DNA of 15,270 bases from a bacterium (GTDB taxonomy: Bacteria; Patescibacteriota; Minisyncoccia; 2-02-FULL-40-12; IGHO2-12-FULL-4). Made by a program: the position numbers and the translations under genes. Positions 1 to 7,498 of this stretch are shown here, one piece after another (position 1 is the stretch's first letter; the number at the start of each line of letters is the position of its first letter). The notes below the pieces were generated by a model, which saw only the letters and a list, made by a program, of their open reading frames with translations, did not search any database and was not told the DNA's origin. Location of the stretch: assembly GCA_030695705.1 (NCBI GenBank), contig JAUYPS010000039.1, forward strand, positions 1 through 15,270, in the 5' to 3' direction.

Positions 1-141
1 TATTGTTGCCTCTGAAGTCGCTAAGGATGGGGATTGTATGGTTTGGATGAAGTATAATGATTCTTTAACTTCAGACAAAATCCCCAGACGCCGGCGAGCG
101 AGCGGAAACGCTGGTGAAGCGAGCGTACTGAAGAGGCAATA
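1..141 (+). repeat. Structured interspersed element, copy C (left end may be cut by window)
   Basis: A folded element fills the whole stretch between the window edge and the virB4 stop codon. Visible pairings: outer ttgcctct (6-13) with agaggcaa (132-139); ggggatt (29-35) with aatcccc (79-85); tgaag (48-52) with cttca (69-73); and agcg-gaaa-cgct (101-112). It aligns along its length with the reverse complement of 9872-10033 (shared blocks atggtttgga, gaagtataat, gacaaaatcc, gagcggaaacgctggtg), and paired bases differ in a compensatory way between the two copies. A 65-codon open frame (38-235) crosses it; I regard it as spurious because the same peptide-like string appears in the other copy. 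Whether it acts as RNA or as DNA is unknown. Confidence 0.72.
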
Positions 142-1932
142 CTATCTATTTTGCTCTGAAGCAAAATCTTTTTTCGCTTTTTCTATTTCTAAAAGCTGTC
201 TGGGATCGGAAGTGATGATTTGGTCTTCCGTGTAGGAAGCAACGACCCGGATGCCGACATGATTCATTCCGGCAAAGAAGAGGCCGTGTCCGACGGCGGA
301 TTCGAGCAAAAAGAATTTTTCTGCATCGGTCAGATTAAAAGTTTGCTGGATGGTGTCAATAGAAGCGGTGGACTGTTTCATGAGCATCTGAATAGATGAG
401 TTGGTGACGATTGGTTTGCCGTAGGGAGAGGCAAAGAAATCGGGCACATCTTGAGAAATGGTAGTTAATCCCAGGAAATATTTTCTGGCCCTCTTAGCTA
501 CATTGAAAAGGAAAGCTCCGCCGGCCTCATATTTAAGGAGCCACCAGGCCTCGTCTACTACCAGAATCCGTTTTTTAATATTGGTTCTTACTTTGGTCCA
601 AATATAGTTTAAGATCAAATACATCGCAATCGGTCTCAATTCGTCTTCCATATCTCTGATACTGAAAACCACCATTTTGTTATTCAAGGAAACATTGGTA
701 GGCCGGTTCAAAAATCCGGCAAAAGTGCCTTCAGTATATTTTCTGATTCTGATGGCCATTGATTCTGCTCCGGCTAGCCCTTCCAGAATATTTTGAAAAT
801 CAGATAGTAACGGGACTTCCCCTCCGCCATTATTATTTTCCGAAGTGATATCTTTGAGAGCGTAAGTTTGAATTAGCGCTTCGTCTAAAAGCGACCCTTC
901 CTCCGGTGTAACTTCTCCAAGCATTAACTTAAACAAACCGGTCAGGTCTAAAGTATGGGCACGGAAGATATCTTTGAAGTTCTCGCTTTCCCCGGCTTCG
1001 GGAATGTCGAAAGGATTGAGGTGGCTGTCGGAGGAAATAGAGATTTTAACAGTCGAACCCCCCACAGTATCAGATAGGTGCCGGTATTCGTCTTCCGGGT
1101 CAATGACGAAAATTTCCGTTCCCATCATTAAACTGCGTAGGATTTCTAATTTAATGGTGTAGCTTTTTCCAGCTCCTGATTTGGCAAAAACAACTGAGTT
1201 GTAGTTTTCCAAAGAGAAACGGTCAAAGAGGACCAGAGAATTGTTGTGGGTGTTGATGCCGTAAAGAATTCCATTGTCGGAGGTTAAATCGTAAGAAACA
1301 AAGGGAAAGATGGAGGAAATCGGTTCAGTGTTTAAAGAATTGTGGGCATCGAGCAGATCGTTATCCAAAGGCAAGGTGGAAAGTAGTCCCTCTTTCATCC
1401 GGAAAGTGGCTGGTTTGACGTAAATTAGCTGGGCCTCTAGCGCCTGCCTGATTTTTTGCTCTACTTCTTCCAGTTCTTTTTCGCTTTGTCCGTAAACAGT
1501 GATATAGACCCCGAATTCAAAGAAACGATCTGTGCCTTGCTGGATTTGGTCGCGTAGTGATTCAATGTCGCCGATCGCCGTATCTAAAATAGGGTTGCGC
1601 ACTTTGCCTTGGTTGGCTTCTTCGATGGCCTGCGCTTGCAGGCGGGCTAGTTTGTCTCTTAGTTTCTTGAGAACGGCTCCAGAATCGGCCGGATGGAAAT
1701 AAATAGCCACATCGATAATCCTGTCCAAATTAATTACCGGAGAAAACCAGTTGGTATTAAGGTAGCGCGGTAGAGTGGAGACAAATAAGGTGCGGGCCAT
1801 CTTCTCCCCTATCTGGACAGAATTACTATTAATGCTAATTGCGCTAGGAGCCAGTTGGTCATCTAAAACGCTAACCGGCGCTTCAGCTAGCGCATCGGTT
1901 TTCTTTTTGAAAATTGTATCTAAAATAGACAT
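142..1932 (-). CDS. virB4: VirB4/TraC-family type IV secretion ATPase (C-terminal ATPase part of a split VirB4)
   Basis: AAA+ motor ATPase of a T4SS-like apparatus, expected at the inner face of the cytoplasmic membrane. Residues are numbered from MSILDTIF at 1932: about 1-240 is the CagE/TrbE-type middle region with a charged helical stretch; Walker A AKSGAGKS is at about 250-257; IFVIDPEDEY follows; Walker B ILVVDEAWWLL is at about 456-466; the ISQD motif is at about 492-495. At 596 aa it is shorter than a usual full VirB4 (about 800 aa). The missing N-terminal part is the separate 207-aa gene just upstream, and the two sum to about 803 aa. An ATG at 1959 would add nine residues but lies inside the upstream hairpin; 1932 starts the protein after it. 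It is the last gene of the block, stop TAG at 142-144. Family assignment is secure; the substrate (DNA or protein) is not known. Confidence 0.93.
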   Translation of the reverse strand: MSILDTIFKKKTDALAEAPVSVLDDQLAPSAISINSNSVQIGEKMARTLFVSTLPRYLNTNWFSPVINLDRIIDVAIYFHPADSGAVLKKLRDKLARLQAQAIEEANQGKVRNPILDTAIGDIESLRDQIQQGTDRFFEFGVYITVYGQSEKELEEVEQKIRQALEAQLIYVKPATFRMKEGLLSTLPLDNDLLDAHNSLNTEPISSIFPFVSYDLTSDNGILYGINTHNNSLVLFDRFSLENYNSVVFAKSGAGKSYTIKLEILRSLMMGTEIFVIDPEDEYRHLSDTVGGSTVKISISSDSHLNPFDIPEAGESENFKDIFRAHTLDLTGLFKLMLGEVTPEEGSLLDEALIQTYALKDITSENNNGGGEVPLLSDFQNILEGLAGAESMAIRIRKYTEGTFAGFLNRPTNVSLNNKMVVFSIRDMEDELRPIAMYLILNYIWTKVRTNIKKRILVVDEAWWLLKYEAGGAFLFNVAKRARKYFLGLTTISQDVPDFFASPYGKPIVTNSSIQMLMKQSTASIDTIQQTFNLTDAEKFFLLESAVGHGLFFAGMNHVGIRVVASYTEDQIITSDPRQLLEIEKAKKDFASEQNR

Positions 1933-1939
1933 GTTTAAT

Positions 1940-2024
1940 CTAACAAACCCGCCATACACCCACTCGAAAATTCCCGAGCGAAGAGTCGAGGGTCGAGAGT
2001 GGGTTGGTGTGGCGGGTTTGTTAG
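1940..2024. repeat. Intergenic hairpin between the two virB4 parts
   Basis: A perfect 15-bp inverted repeat, ctaacaaacccgcca (1940-1954) and tggcgggtttgttag (2010-2024), is continued inward by imperfect arms cacccactcga (1957-1967) and tcgagagtgggttgg (1993-2007), with an apical loop of about 25 nt. It occupies nearly the whole spacer between the TraC-like gene and virB4 and ends 8 nt before the virB4 ATG. There is no U-run after either arm, so it is not a classic terminator. It could be a palindromic mobile repeat, an RNA stability element, or a translation modulator for virB4. Confidence 0.75.
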
Positions 2025-2034
2025 AATCGTCATA

Positions 2035-2658
2035 TTAAAATTCTGGATTATAAAGCGAATAAAACATTTTAATTAATTCTTCTTTTCCAAGGGGACGTGA
2101 AGTCAACCCCATTTGCTGTAATCCGGCAGACAACAAGTCACTTCTTTGCTGAATTTGCGCTTTGTAAACCTTAAAATCCTGATCGCTCATCTCTTTGAGT
2201 TTGGCTCCAGCTGAACCAAACGTTCCTTTGAGCCGCTCTCCCAATCCTTTTGAACTGTCGACTGTTTCAGTTAAATAAAATGGCACGACTAAATAAAACT
2301 TTTTCGACATAATGTTGGTCAGTTCGGTCAGTCCCCTGATAAACCGCAGGTACTCGATTCCCTGGATTCGCAGGAGTTCATTATCGATTTGATTAACAAT
2401 CGCTTCGGTTTTAGTCAGGTATCCTTTGATATCCAAGCGTCTGGACTGGATGACAATTTGCAAAGGAAAGTCCAAAGAGTTAATAAAATTTTGGAACCCG
2501 CGAATGATGGCGGTCTGCTCGTCAGCTGATTTTAGATCAAAGTTAACAGAATTTACCTCTAAAATCATTCGCAAAGAAGCGTTCTTTAAAATTAACACCT
2601 CATCTTTGATGTCGTGGATCTCGACGAATTGTTTTGTGTTTAGATTTTTATCAGTCAT
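2035..2658 (-). CDS. TraC-like VirB4 N-terminal domain protein
   Basis: A soluble 207-aa protein resembling the N-terminal domain of VirB4/TraC ATPases, which docks the motor to the inner-membrane complex. Sequence signs: FVEIHDIKDEVLILKNASLRMILEVNSV at the start (residues about 11-38), the conserved run FPLQIVIQSRRLDI (about 64-77), and a C-terminal LIKMFYSLYNPEF resembling the linker where a one-piece VirB4 continues. No Walker A is present, as expected. It lies directly upstream of the ATPase part, separated only by a hairpin. A GGAGG about 11 nt before the ATG lies inside the arm of the preceding hairpin. I infer that the two genes make one working VirB4 in two chains. Family call by eye; reasonably sure. 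Confidence 0.8.
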   Translation of the reverse strand: MTDKNLNTKQFVEIHDIKDEVLILKNASLRMILEVNSVNFDLKSADEQTAIIRGFQNFINSLDFPLQIVIQSRRLDIKGYLTKTEAIVNQIDNELLRIQGIEYLRFIRGLTELTNIMSKKFYLVVPFYLTETVDSSKGLGERLKGTFGSAGAKLKEMSDQDFKVYKAQIQQRSDLLSAGLQQMGLTSRPLGKEELIKMFYSLYNPEF

Positions 2659-2664
2659 ATCTCG

Positions 2665-2731
2665 AGAGGCCTCCGGTGAACAAAGTTTTTATTTTAAATA
2701 TTTAAAATAAAAACTGTTCCCCTGCGCCTCT
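2665..2731. repeat. Intergenic hairpin with perfect 32-bp AT palindrome
   Basis: The core 2684-2715 is a perfect 32-bp palindrome (arm agtttttattttaaat). It is extended by imperfect arms agaggcctccggtgaac (2665-2681) and gttcccctgcgcctct (2716-2731). It fills the spacer between prgI and the TraC-like gene. On the minus strand its end supplies GGAGG followed by cctctcgagat, just before the ATG at 2658. It shares outline and end sequence with the hairpin at 3061-3126 (cgagag ... ctcggtg ... agtttt / aaaact gt-cccc ... gtctct), so the two look like members of one palindromic repeat family. Possibly REP-like; no transposase is visible here. Confidence 0.8.
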
Positions 2732-2738
2732 GGACTAA

Positions 2739-3050
2739 TTACTTTTCAAGTTTGGGCGAAATATCTATTTCTTCGTTAGGCTTGTAAATATATTTTTTGG
2801 GGTTTAACAGGTAACTGACCAAATGGAAAAGATACATGTACAAGGGCATTTCGCTTATTTTTACCAAAGCTAGGCCAAGGAAAACGGCCCCTACCGGAAT
2901 GGCTAGAAATATAAATAATCCCGGTGAAACCGCGAACCACAAGAGGAACAGAATCGCTCCGCCGATGGCCACGAAGACGAACTGCTTGAGCGTGAAAGGC
3001 CCGATGATTTTTTCTTCCGTTTCAATAAATTGGGGAACTTGGAAACGCAT
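2739..3050 (-). CDS. PrgI-family T4SS inner-membrane protein
   Basis: A small membrane protein of the PrgI family, found beside VirB4 in T4SS clusters of Gram-positive bacteria and Patescibacteria and thought to fill the VirB3-like role. The start MRFQVPQFIETEEKIIGPFT has the typical VPQ..E..E.II.GP.T.KQF opening. Two hydrophobic helices follow (about residues 26-43 and 47-65), then a short amphipathic stretch and the LLNPKKYIYKP tail. I chose the second Met (ATG 3048-3050), because the family begins this way; the ATG at 3056 would add two residues. 103 aa, close to family size. It lies between the VirB6-like gene and the TraC-like gene, which is the usual order around VirB4. Confidence 0.88.
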   Translation of the reverse strand: MRFQVPQFIETEEKIIGPFTLKQFVFVAIGGAILFLLWFAVSPGLFIFLAIPVGAVFLGLALVKISEMPLYMYLFHLVSYLLNPKKYIYKPNEEIDISPKLEK

Positions 3051-3060
3051 AAGCATCTCG

Positions 3061-3126
3061 AGAGCCCTCGGTGGACATAGTTTTGTTCGTGTACAGCACT
3101 CACAAAACTGTCCCCACTCGGTCTCT
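3061..3126. repeat. Intergenic hairpin upstream of prgI
   Basis: Imperfect inverted repeat: agagccctcggtggacatag (3061-3080) continuing ttttgt, against acaaaactgtccccactcgg (3102-3121) continuing tctct, with a small inner gtg...cac stem in the loop. It fills the spacer between the VirB6-like gene and prgI. On the minus strand it ends in ccgagggctctcgag directly before the prgI start codons, so a candidate GAGGG ribosome-binding site lies in its arm. Same family as 2665-2731 by end sequences and by the gg(a)aca.agtttt / aaaactgt.cccc pattern. Confidence 0.72.
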
Positions 3127-3137
3127 GAACGACTTTC

Positions 3138-5363
3138 TTATTTTTTTCTTAAATCCAACACATTATTTGGATTAATATTTTCCGGATTCTTTACTTCTCC
3201 TCCCGAAATTGTGGATCCCGGTGGTACAAAGCCGATTTGTTTCCTTGGTTGAGCTGGCGGAGTAGTTCCACCGCTTCCTCCGTCGGGACCGCCTTGCTGT
3301 TTAAGAATTTCTTTCATCTCTCTTAGTTCTTTAACCATCGGATTTTTTTCCTGCTCCTCCGCCAATTCTTTTTTAAATTGCTCTTTTTTCTCTTCAATCA
3401 TGTTTTTTTCTTGCCCCGGTTCTTTTAAGGCATCTAACTGTTCACTTGTCAATTTACCGGCCAGCGCCGTGGCAGTATCAGGAGTAATTTTTCGACTAAT
3501 AAGATCTCTCGTTTCTTTCTTTTCCATTAACTTTTTAAGATTACCGGCACTTAGCTCGCTTAATTTGTCGATATTCATCCTCTGAATAGTTTTTTCCAGT
3601 TCTTGTGTAAGTTCTTGTTTGGGCTTAGTGGAATCGGCGTTATTAATATTGACCTTCGCCTGAACTGCTTCTTCAAAGTTAAACTTCATGGCTTTGTTCA
3701 AAAAGTCTCCTCTGTCTCCTTCTTGAGTGAATAAACTGGCATATCTTTGCAGTTTTTCCGTCAAAGCCGGGCCTTCTTCCGTTCTCCAATCTCCCTTTTC
3801 GGCCATGGCTCCCACTATTTCTCTGGCTACTTCGGCATTTTTAATGCCCAAAGTATTATATAACTGTTCTCGATCTGTCTTGGAAAGCTTGTCATATTTT
3901 ATGCTCTTGGCAAATTCTATGGCATTAGAATCTGAACCGGCTTCTCGGTATAAATTGTATACCCCTTTCATATCTTCTGCCTTAAGTTCACCGCGTTCTT
4001 TCAACAGTTCCGCAATGGCCAGTTTTTGTTCTCTTGGTCCTTCTTTCATGTTCTTTTTCAGTTCCTCTACGTCCGTAGTAGCTTTAAATCGCTCTTTGTA
4101 TGTTTTAATGTCCTCCCGCATGGCGCGATCTTTTTCCGCCTGCACAGCGCCTCTTTCTCTGAAAATTCCTTGCGCCACCCGGGCTTCTTTGAGTTTTTCT
4201 GTTCTTTCTCCTCCATACAGCGCGCCGAGTTTACCGGGTAAGCCGGTCTTTTGGATTTCTCCCAATTTTTCCTTGGCTCCTTTTCGCAAAGCTGAAACAT
4301 AAGTTAATTTCTGTACTCGATCGTTGATGAATCCCATGGTTTTGGCTACTCCTGTTCCACCGGCGCAGGCCATTTTCATGGCTGCGGCCAGCGATCCAAC
4401 CATGATGATAATTGTCAAAATATAGAAGAAAATGCCTTGGAGGCCGAGCCCGAAGAAATTGCCGACTGAAGCCAGCCCGGAACCCTTACTTGAATCAACG
4501 GCCGATTGAATCTCCGGGCGGTTGGTTAGAATGGCAATTCCCATAACCAAAGAAAAAAGATAAGCCGGCATAAAAAATGTCCAGCATAAAAACCATTTCC
4601 ACCATTTGCTCCAGATTCCTCTGGTCTGGGGCAGAATGTAGGTAATCCAAGCAATGGGAGAAACGATTAGCAAAACCCATAATACCGGCACCCGCGCGAC
4701 TGAAAAAGCAAAAGCGGAAACGAAAGCCAAAAGGACGATGGCGGTCATGATAATCATGCCGATGGAAGAAATGACCTGCATCAGGACGACATTGGCCAGC
4801 AGATCTCCTGAAGTGGCGCTGGCGCCTCTGGCGGTGATCATCTCATTCAACCCGAATCCTCCGGCCAGATTAGCGGTGATATCGGTAAAAGAATTTATAG
4901 CTACATTAGAAAGAGTGGTGGAAATTTTGATGAAAAGTCCGCCGATGGCTAAGCTGAAGTTGATCATCAGGGCGGCGATGATGAACTTGGCCATCAGCCC
5001 TTTCCAATTATAATTTTGCATGTCAAAAATCGTGGCAAAAGCAATAATAATCAGAATCAAGATAAAGAACATGTTGGTGAAGTCCCGAAAAACCGCCCAG
5101 GAGTTCTCCACAATGGTGAGATTTTCAAAATATCCTGATTGCAATTTTAAAAAACTGCCTAGCCAGCCGGCCACCATGGCCAGGGCGTTGCCCAGAAGAG
5201 CCATCACCACGTTGCTCATGTAAAGGATGACCGAACTGACCGCGGAGCTGGCTTGTTCATCCAGCCAGCCGGCTTGGACATCTTTGGTAGAAAAGCCGAA
5301 AATAACCAGACCTAAAAGCAGGCCCAGGAAGATTACTTTTTTTGTTTTATTAAAATGGCGCAT
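3138..5363 (-). CDS. VirB6/TrbL-like polytopic T4SS membrane protein with long charged cytoplasmic tail
   Basis: Predicted inner-membrane channel component of the T4SS-like apparatus. 741 aa. Residues 1-31 look like a signal sequence (positive start, hydrophobic 11-25, then VQAG). Hydrophobic segments follow at about 45-70, 98-113, 126-146, 192-220, 225-245, 258-280 and 303-330, including the VirB6/TrbL-like Trp/Arg-rich stretch TRGIWSKWWKWFLCW (247-261). From about 345 to the end the protein is strongly charged, rich in Lys/Glu with many KEK and EELKK-type runs, likely coiled coil, ending with a Gly/Pro-rich piece (GGPDGGSGGTTPPAQP). Long hydrophilic extensions on VirB6 are known in other bacteria and may reach the substrate or cytoplasmic partners. 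AAGGA lies about 11 nt before the ATG. 44 nt separate it from the exported protein upstream. Confident as a T4SS membrane protein; less so on the exact name. Confidence 0.82.
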   Translation of the reverse strand: MRHFNKTKKVIFLGLLLGLVIFGFSTKDVQAGWLDEQASSAVSSVILYMSNVVMALLGNALAMVAGWLGSFLKLQSGYFENLTIVENSWAVFRDFTNMFFILILIIIAFATIFDMQNYNWKGLMAKFIIAALMINFSLAIGGLFIKISTTLSNVAINSFTDITANLAGGFGLNEMITARGASATSGDLLANVVLMQVISSIGMIIMTAIVLLAFVSAFAFSVARVPVLWVLLIVSPIAWITYILPQTRGIWSKWWKWFLCWTFFMPAYLFSLVMGIAILTNRPEIQSAVDSSKGSGLASVGNFFGLGLQGIFFYILTIIIMVGSLAAAMKMACAGGTGVAKTMGFINDRVQKLTYVSALRKGAKEKLGEIQKTGLPGKLGALYGGERTEKLKEARVAQGIFRERGAVQAEKDRAMREDIKTYKERFKATTDVEELKKNMKEGPREQKLAIAELLKERGELKAEDMKGVYNLYREAGSDSNAIEFAKSIKYDKLSKTDREQLYNTLGIKNAEVAREIVGAMAEKGDWRTEEGPALTEKLQRYASLFTQEGDRGDFLNKAMKFNFEEAVQAKVNINNADSTKPKQELTQELEKTIQRMNIDKLSELSAGNLKKLMEKKETRDLISRKITPDTATALAGKLTSEQLDALKEPGQEKNMIEEKKEQFKKELAEEQEKNPMVKELREMKEILKQQGGPDGGSGGTTPPAQPRKQIGFVPPGSTISGGEVKNPENINPNNVLDLRKK

Positions 5364-5407
5364 TGTAATTAGAATCCTTGATAATTTGGATCATCTTCTG
5401 GATTTTG

Positions 5408-6487
5408 TTAGGTAGGAGCATCAATACACACTTTACTATTAATCCCCGGATCCTCGCCGCAGATGCCAGACTGGCACTCCGCATTTTCCTGACAGTAACT
5501 GTTCAAAGGCAACGGCCCTTCTTTTTGGGTCTCTTCCAGACCTGTTTCAATGCGGCCCGGCACGGGTTGCGGCTCCAGCCCTTCAATTATCAGGTTGGCG
5601 GGACCGAAGTTGGCCAGTTTGTTCACGGCCGCCCCCACGATGCTGATCAGCACTTCGGATAATTCGTCTGAACTGACAAACCATTTGGAGTTGGCATCTA
5701 TAAAATTAGCTCCGGCTTCTCCTAAAATCTTGCCGGGGGTGACGGTATTGCCCAAAAAACTGCACTGAGCATTCGATCCGATACCTTGGCACGAGTTCTT
5801 CACTCCCTGGAATCCTTGGCCGGCTACCGTTTCGTTTTGGTGGGCTTGTTCTTGGGAGGCTCTCTGTTTTTGAAGTTCCTCGATGGACAATAGTGTGGCT
5901 CCGGAAAGATTATTCTGCGGTTCGAGCATGCGGGACCAGGTATCCCATCCCCCGCCTTTTTCAAAGTCCTTTTTAAATTCAGCGCGGGTTTGGTCGGGAA
6001 TAGTGCACCTTACTTTATTTTGATAAGGAGTGAGGGTATTTTGCTTTAGTTCCGCGTTTTTATTTGGATCGCCGATGTCCACAAAAGGAACATTGCTGGC
6101 TTGGAAGGCCAAAGACAGCGGTCCTTTTAAGTCATCGCAAAGGATCCCTTCACGGATGGAGTAATTCAATTGAGCGCGGAATTGATTTTCTCCGATAGTT
6201 TGGGCGCCGGCCAGAAAACTTTTCCAATTTTGGACGAAAGAAGGTTTGGGGTTGTTGGGTCGTTCGGCGCCTAAAGTGTTTATCGATTTAATTATCCCGT
6301 TGCTTAAATCGGTCAAAAGTTTGCGGGAAATGGCTCTGGCCACTAAATCCAATCCGAATTCTTTGGCGATGTAAGAGAAATCAACCGAAGGTACGGCCAA
6401 ACTGAAGTAAAGCGGGGTAGTGAAGCCGAAAATAAAGACCAGAATCAGACTTAATAATTTTTTGTTATTTTTTGAAATATTCCTCAT
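5408..6487 (-). CDS. Exported protein of unknown function with Cys-rich C-terminus, T4SS-cluster partner
   Basis: I do not recognise a named family. The N-terminus MRNISKNNKKLLSLILVFIF followed by GFTTPLYFSLAVPS is a good Sec signal peptide, with a plausible cleavage after SLA; there is no lipobox cysteine. The mature part is a mixed helical protein with Gln/Asn-rich stretches. It has eight cysteines, all after about residue 115, the last four in a tight tail (C-x5-C-x4-C-x10-C, within YCQENAECQSGICG and KVCIDAPT), which suggests disulfides outside the membrane. The start codon is 6 nt after the stop of the upstream gene, with no clear Shine-Dalgarno, pointing to coupled translation. Its position right before the VirB6-like gene suggests an extracytoplasmic partner of the secretion machine; this is inference. 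Confidence 0.7.
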   Translation of the reverse strand: MRNISKNNKKLLSLILVFIFGFTTPLYFSLAVPSVDFSYIAKEFGLDLVARAISRKLLTDLSNGIIKSINTLGAERPNNPKPSFVQNWKSFLAGAQTIGENQFRAQLNYSIREGILCDDLKGPLSLAFQASNVPFVDIGDPNKNAELKQNTLTPYQNKVRCTIPDQTRAEFKKDFEKGGGWDTWSRMLEPQNNLSGATLLSIEELQKQRASQEQAHQNETVAGQGFQGVKNSCQGIGSNAQCSFLGNTVTPGKILGEAGANFIDANSKWFVSSDELSEVLISIVGAAVNKLANFGPANLIIEGLEPQPVPGRIETGLEETQKEGPLPLNSYCQENAECQSGICGEDPGINSKVCIDAPT

Positions 6488-6493
6488 TTATGA

Positions 6494-7498
6494 TTAAGGG
6501 CCTAGTAAGTTAGGAATACTAAAGGCGGCGTCATTTTGAGGAGAATTAAGGCCGTTTGCTTTAATGCGGCTGCTAATTTCAAGGGAAATGGGCTGGGACT
6601 CCATATAGACATTTTGCAAATTACCCAAAACAATCATTTGCTTTAAAGAGTCGCTGTCAGCTAAAGCAATAGAGCGGTGATAAAGTTCAAGTTTTTTTAG
6701 CAGGGTCAAAATTTTTTGGTGGATGTCGGTCCATTTTGACGGTACGGGGGTTTCTTTAAGTTCGTCGTAGGACTTCTGGAATTTTACGGCATACTGCAGG
6801 AATTTTGTTTTAATATCTTCTTTTTGCTGATCGCTATAGAGTTGTCCCGCATCGGCCTCTTGGTCGGCACTGAACAAAATACCGATTTCCCTTGATTGTT
6901 TGAAGACCATGGTCATGATGTCTTCGGAGATAGAATTAAAAATTATTTCTAGATACTTTTCTTGAGCTTCTTTGGAATTGTCATTGCTGATGTTGATCTC
7001 GTCTTCGCCAACCTCTACTCCTTCCAGGGCGGTCAGAGTGGAGTAAACGGTGGCAGTAGCCACGGAGTCAACCGATTGGGCGAAGATTTTCGGATCAATT
7101 CCGCTTTTCAAATCCCCGCTCAAGATTCCCCCGGTAATGGCCTGTGCCAGCCGTTGGGTGGAATTAAGCCCCAGAAATTCTTTTTGTTGGGACAGGGAAT
7201 CGTTGTCGGCATAAAGAGGATTGTGTCCTGATGCAATTTCTTCTCCATCCAAAAATCCGTCTCCGTCCGTGTCCGGGTTGTAAGGGTCTGTTCCCCAAAC
7301 GGCTTCTTCGGCGTCTTTGAGGCCATCGTGGTCGACATCATCCGTGTCGCCGTAATCGACTTTAACCGAAGAAGAAATACGGGCGGCAGTGGCTGGTGAG
7401 AATGTTTTGTTTATCAAAATAGCCACTCTCGTCACCACTAAACCGGCGACCAGGAAGAGGCCGACCATTAAAATTTTTACGGTTTTAGTCGTGTTCAT
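6494..7498 (-). CDS. Membrane-anchored protein with calcium-binding (thrombospondin type 3-like) repeats
   Basis: 334 aa. One N-terminal TM helix (about 8-29) after a short positive stretch, so the rest should face outside. Residues about 52-100 carry two Asp-rich calcium loops of the thrombospondin type 3/EF-like kind: DDVDHDGLKDAEE (53-65) and NPDTDGDGFLDGEE (74-87), each with DxDxDG spacing, plus the linking WGTDPYNPDTDGDG pattern. The remaining 230 residues are helical and do not match anything I know. It overlaps the lnt stop by 14 nt and is followed after 6 nt by the next exported protein, so it is tightly coupled in the block. Likely a calcium-stabilised surface or periplasm-like factor; a role in the T4SS-like machine is only suggested by position. 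Confidence 0.78.
   Translation of the reverse strand: MNTTKTVKILMVGLFLVAGLVVTRVAILINKTFSPATAARISSSVKVDYGDTDDVDHDGLKDAEEAVWGTDPYNPDTDGDGFLDGEEIASGHNPLYADNDSLSQQKEFLGLNSTQRLAQAITGGILSGDLKSGIDPKIFAQSVDSVATATVYSTLTALEGVEVGEDEINISNDNSKEAQEKYLEIIFNSISEDIMTMVFKQSREIGILFSADQEADAGQLYSDQQKEDIKTKFLQYAVKFQKSYDELKETPVPSKWTDIHQKILTLLKKLELYHRSIALADSDSLKQMIVLGNLQNVYMESQPISLEISSRIKANGLNSPQNDAAFSIPNLLGP

Noticed and set aside
53..58. tataat in the loop of copies C and D as a promoter
   Set aside because: The nearest -35-like hexamers (ttgtat, ttgcat) are only 13 nt away and no gene follows in the right direction; more likely a conserved loop.
38..235. 65-codon plus-strand open frame at the left end
   Set aside because: It lies on structured copy C and then antisense to the virB4 end; its peptide matches the false extension in copy D, so it reflects the element and not a gene.
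1628..1643. gcctgc-gctt-gcaggc hairpin in virB4
   Set aside because: It lies in a regular charged helix (LARLQAQAIEE) with no sign of extra residues; probably chance.
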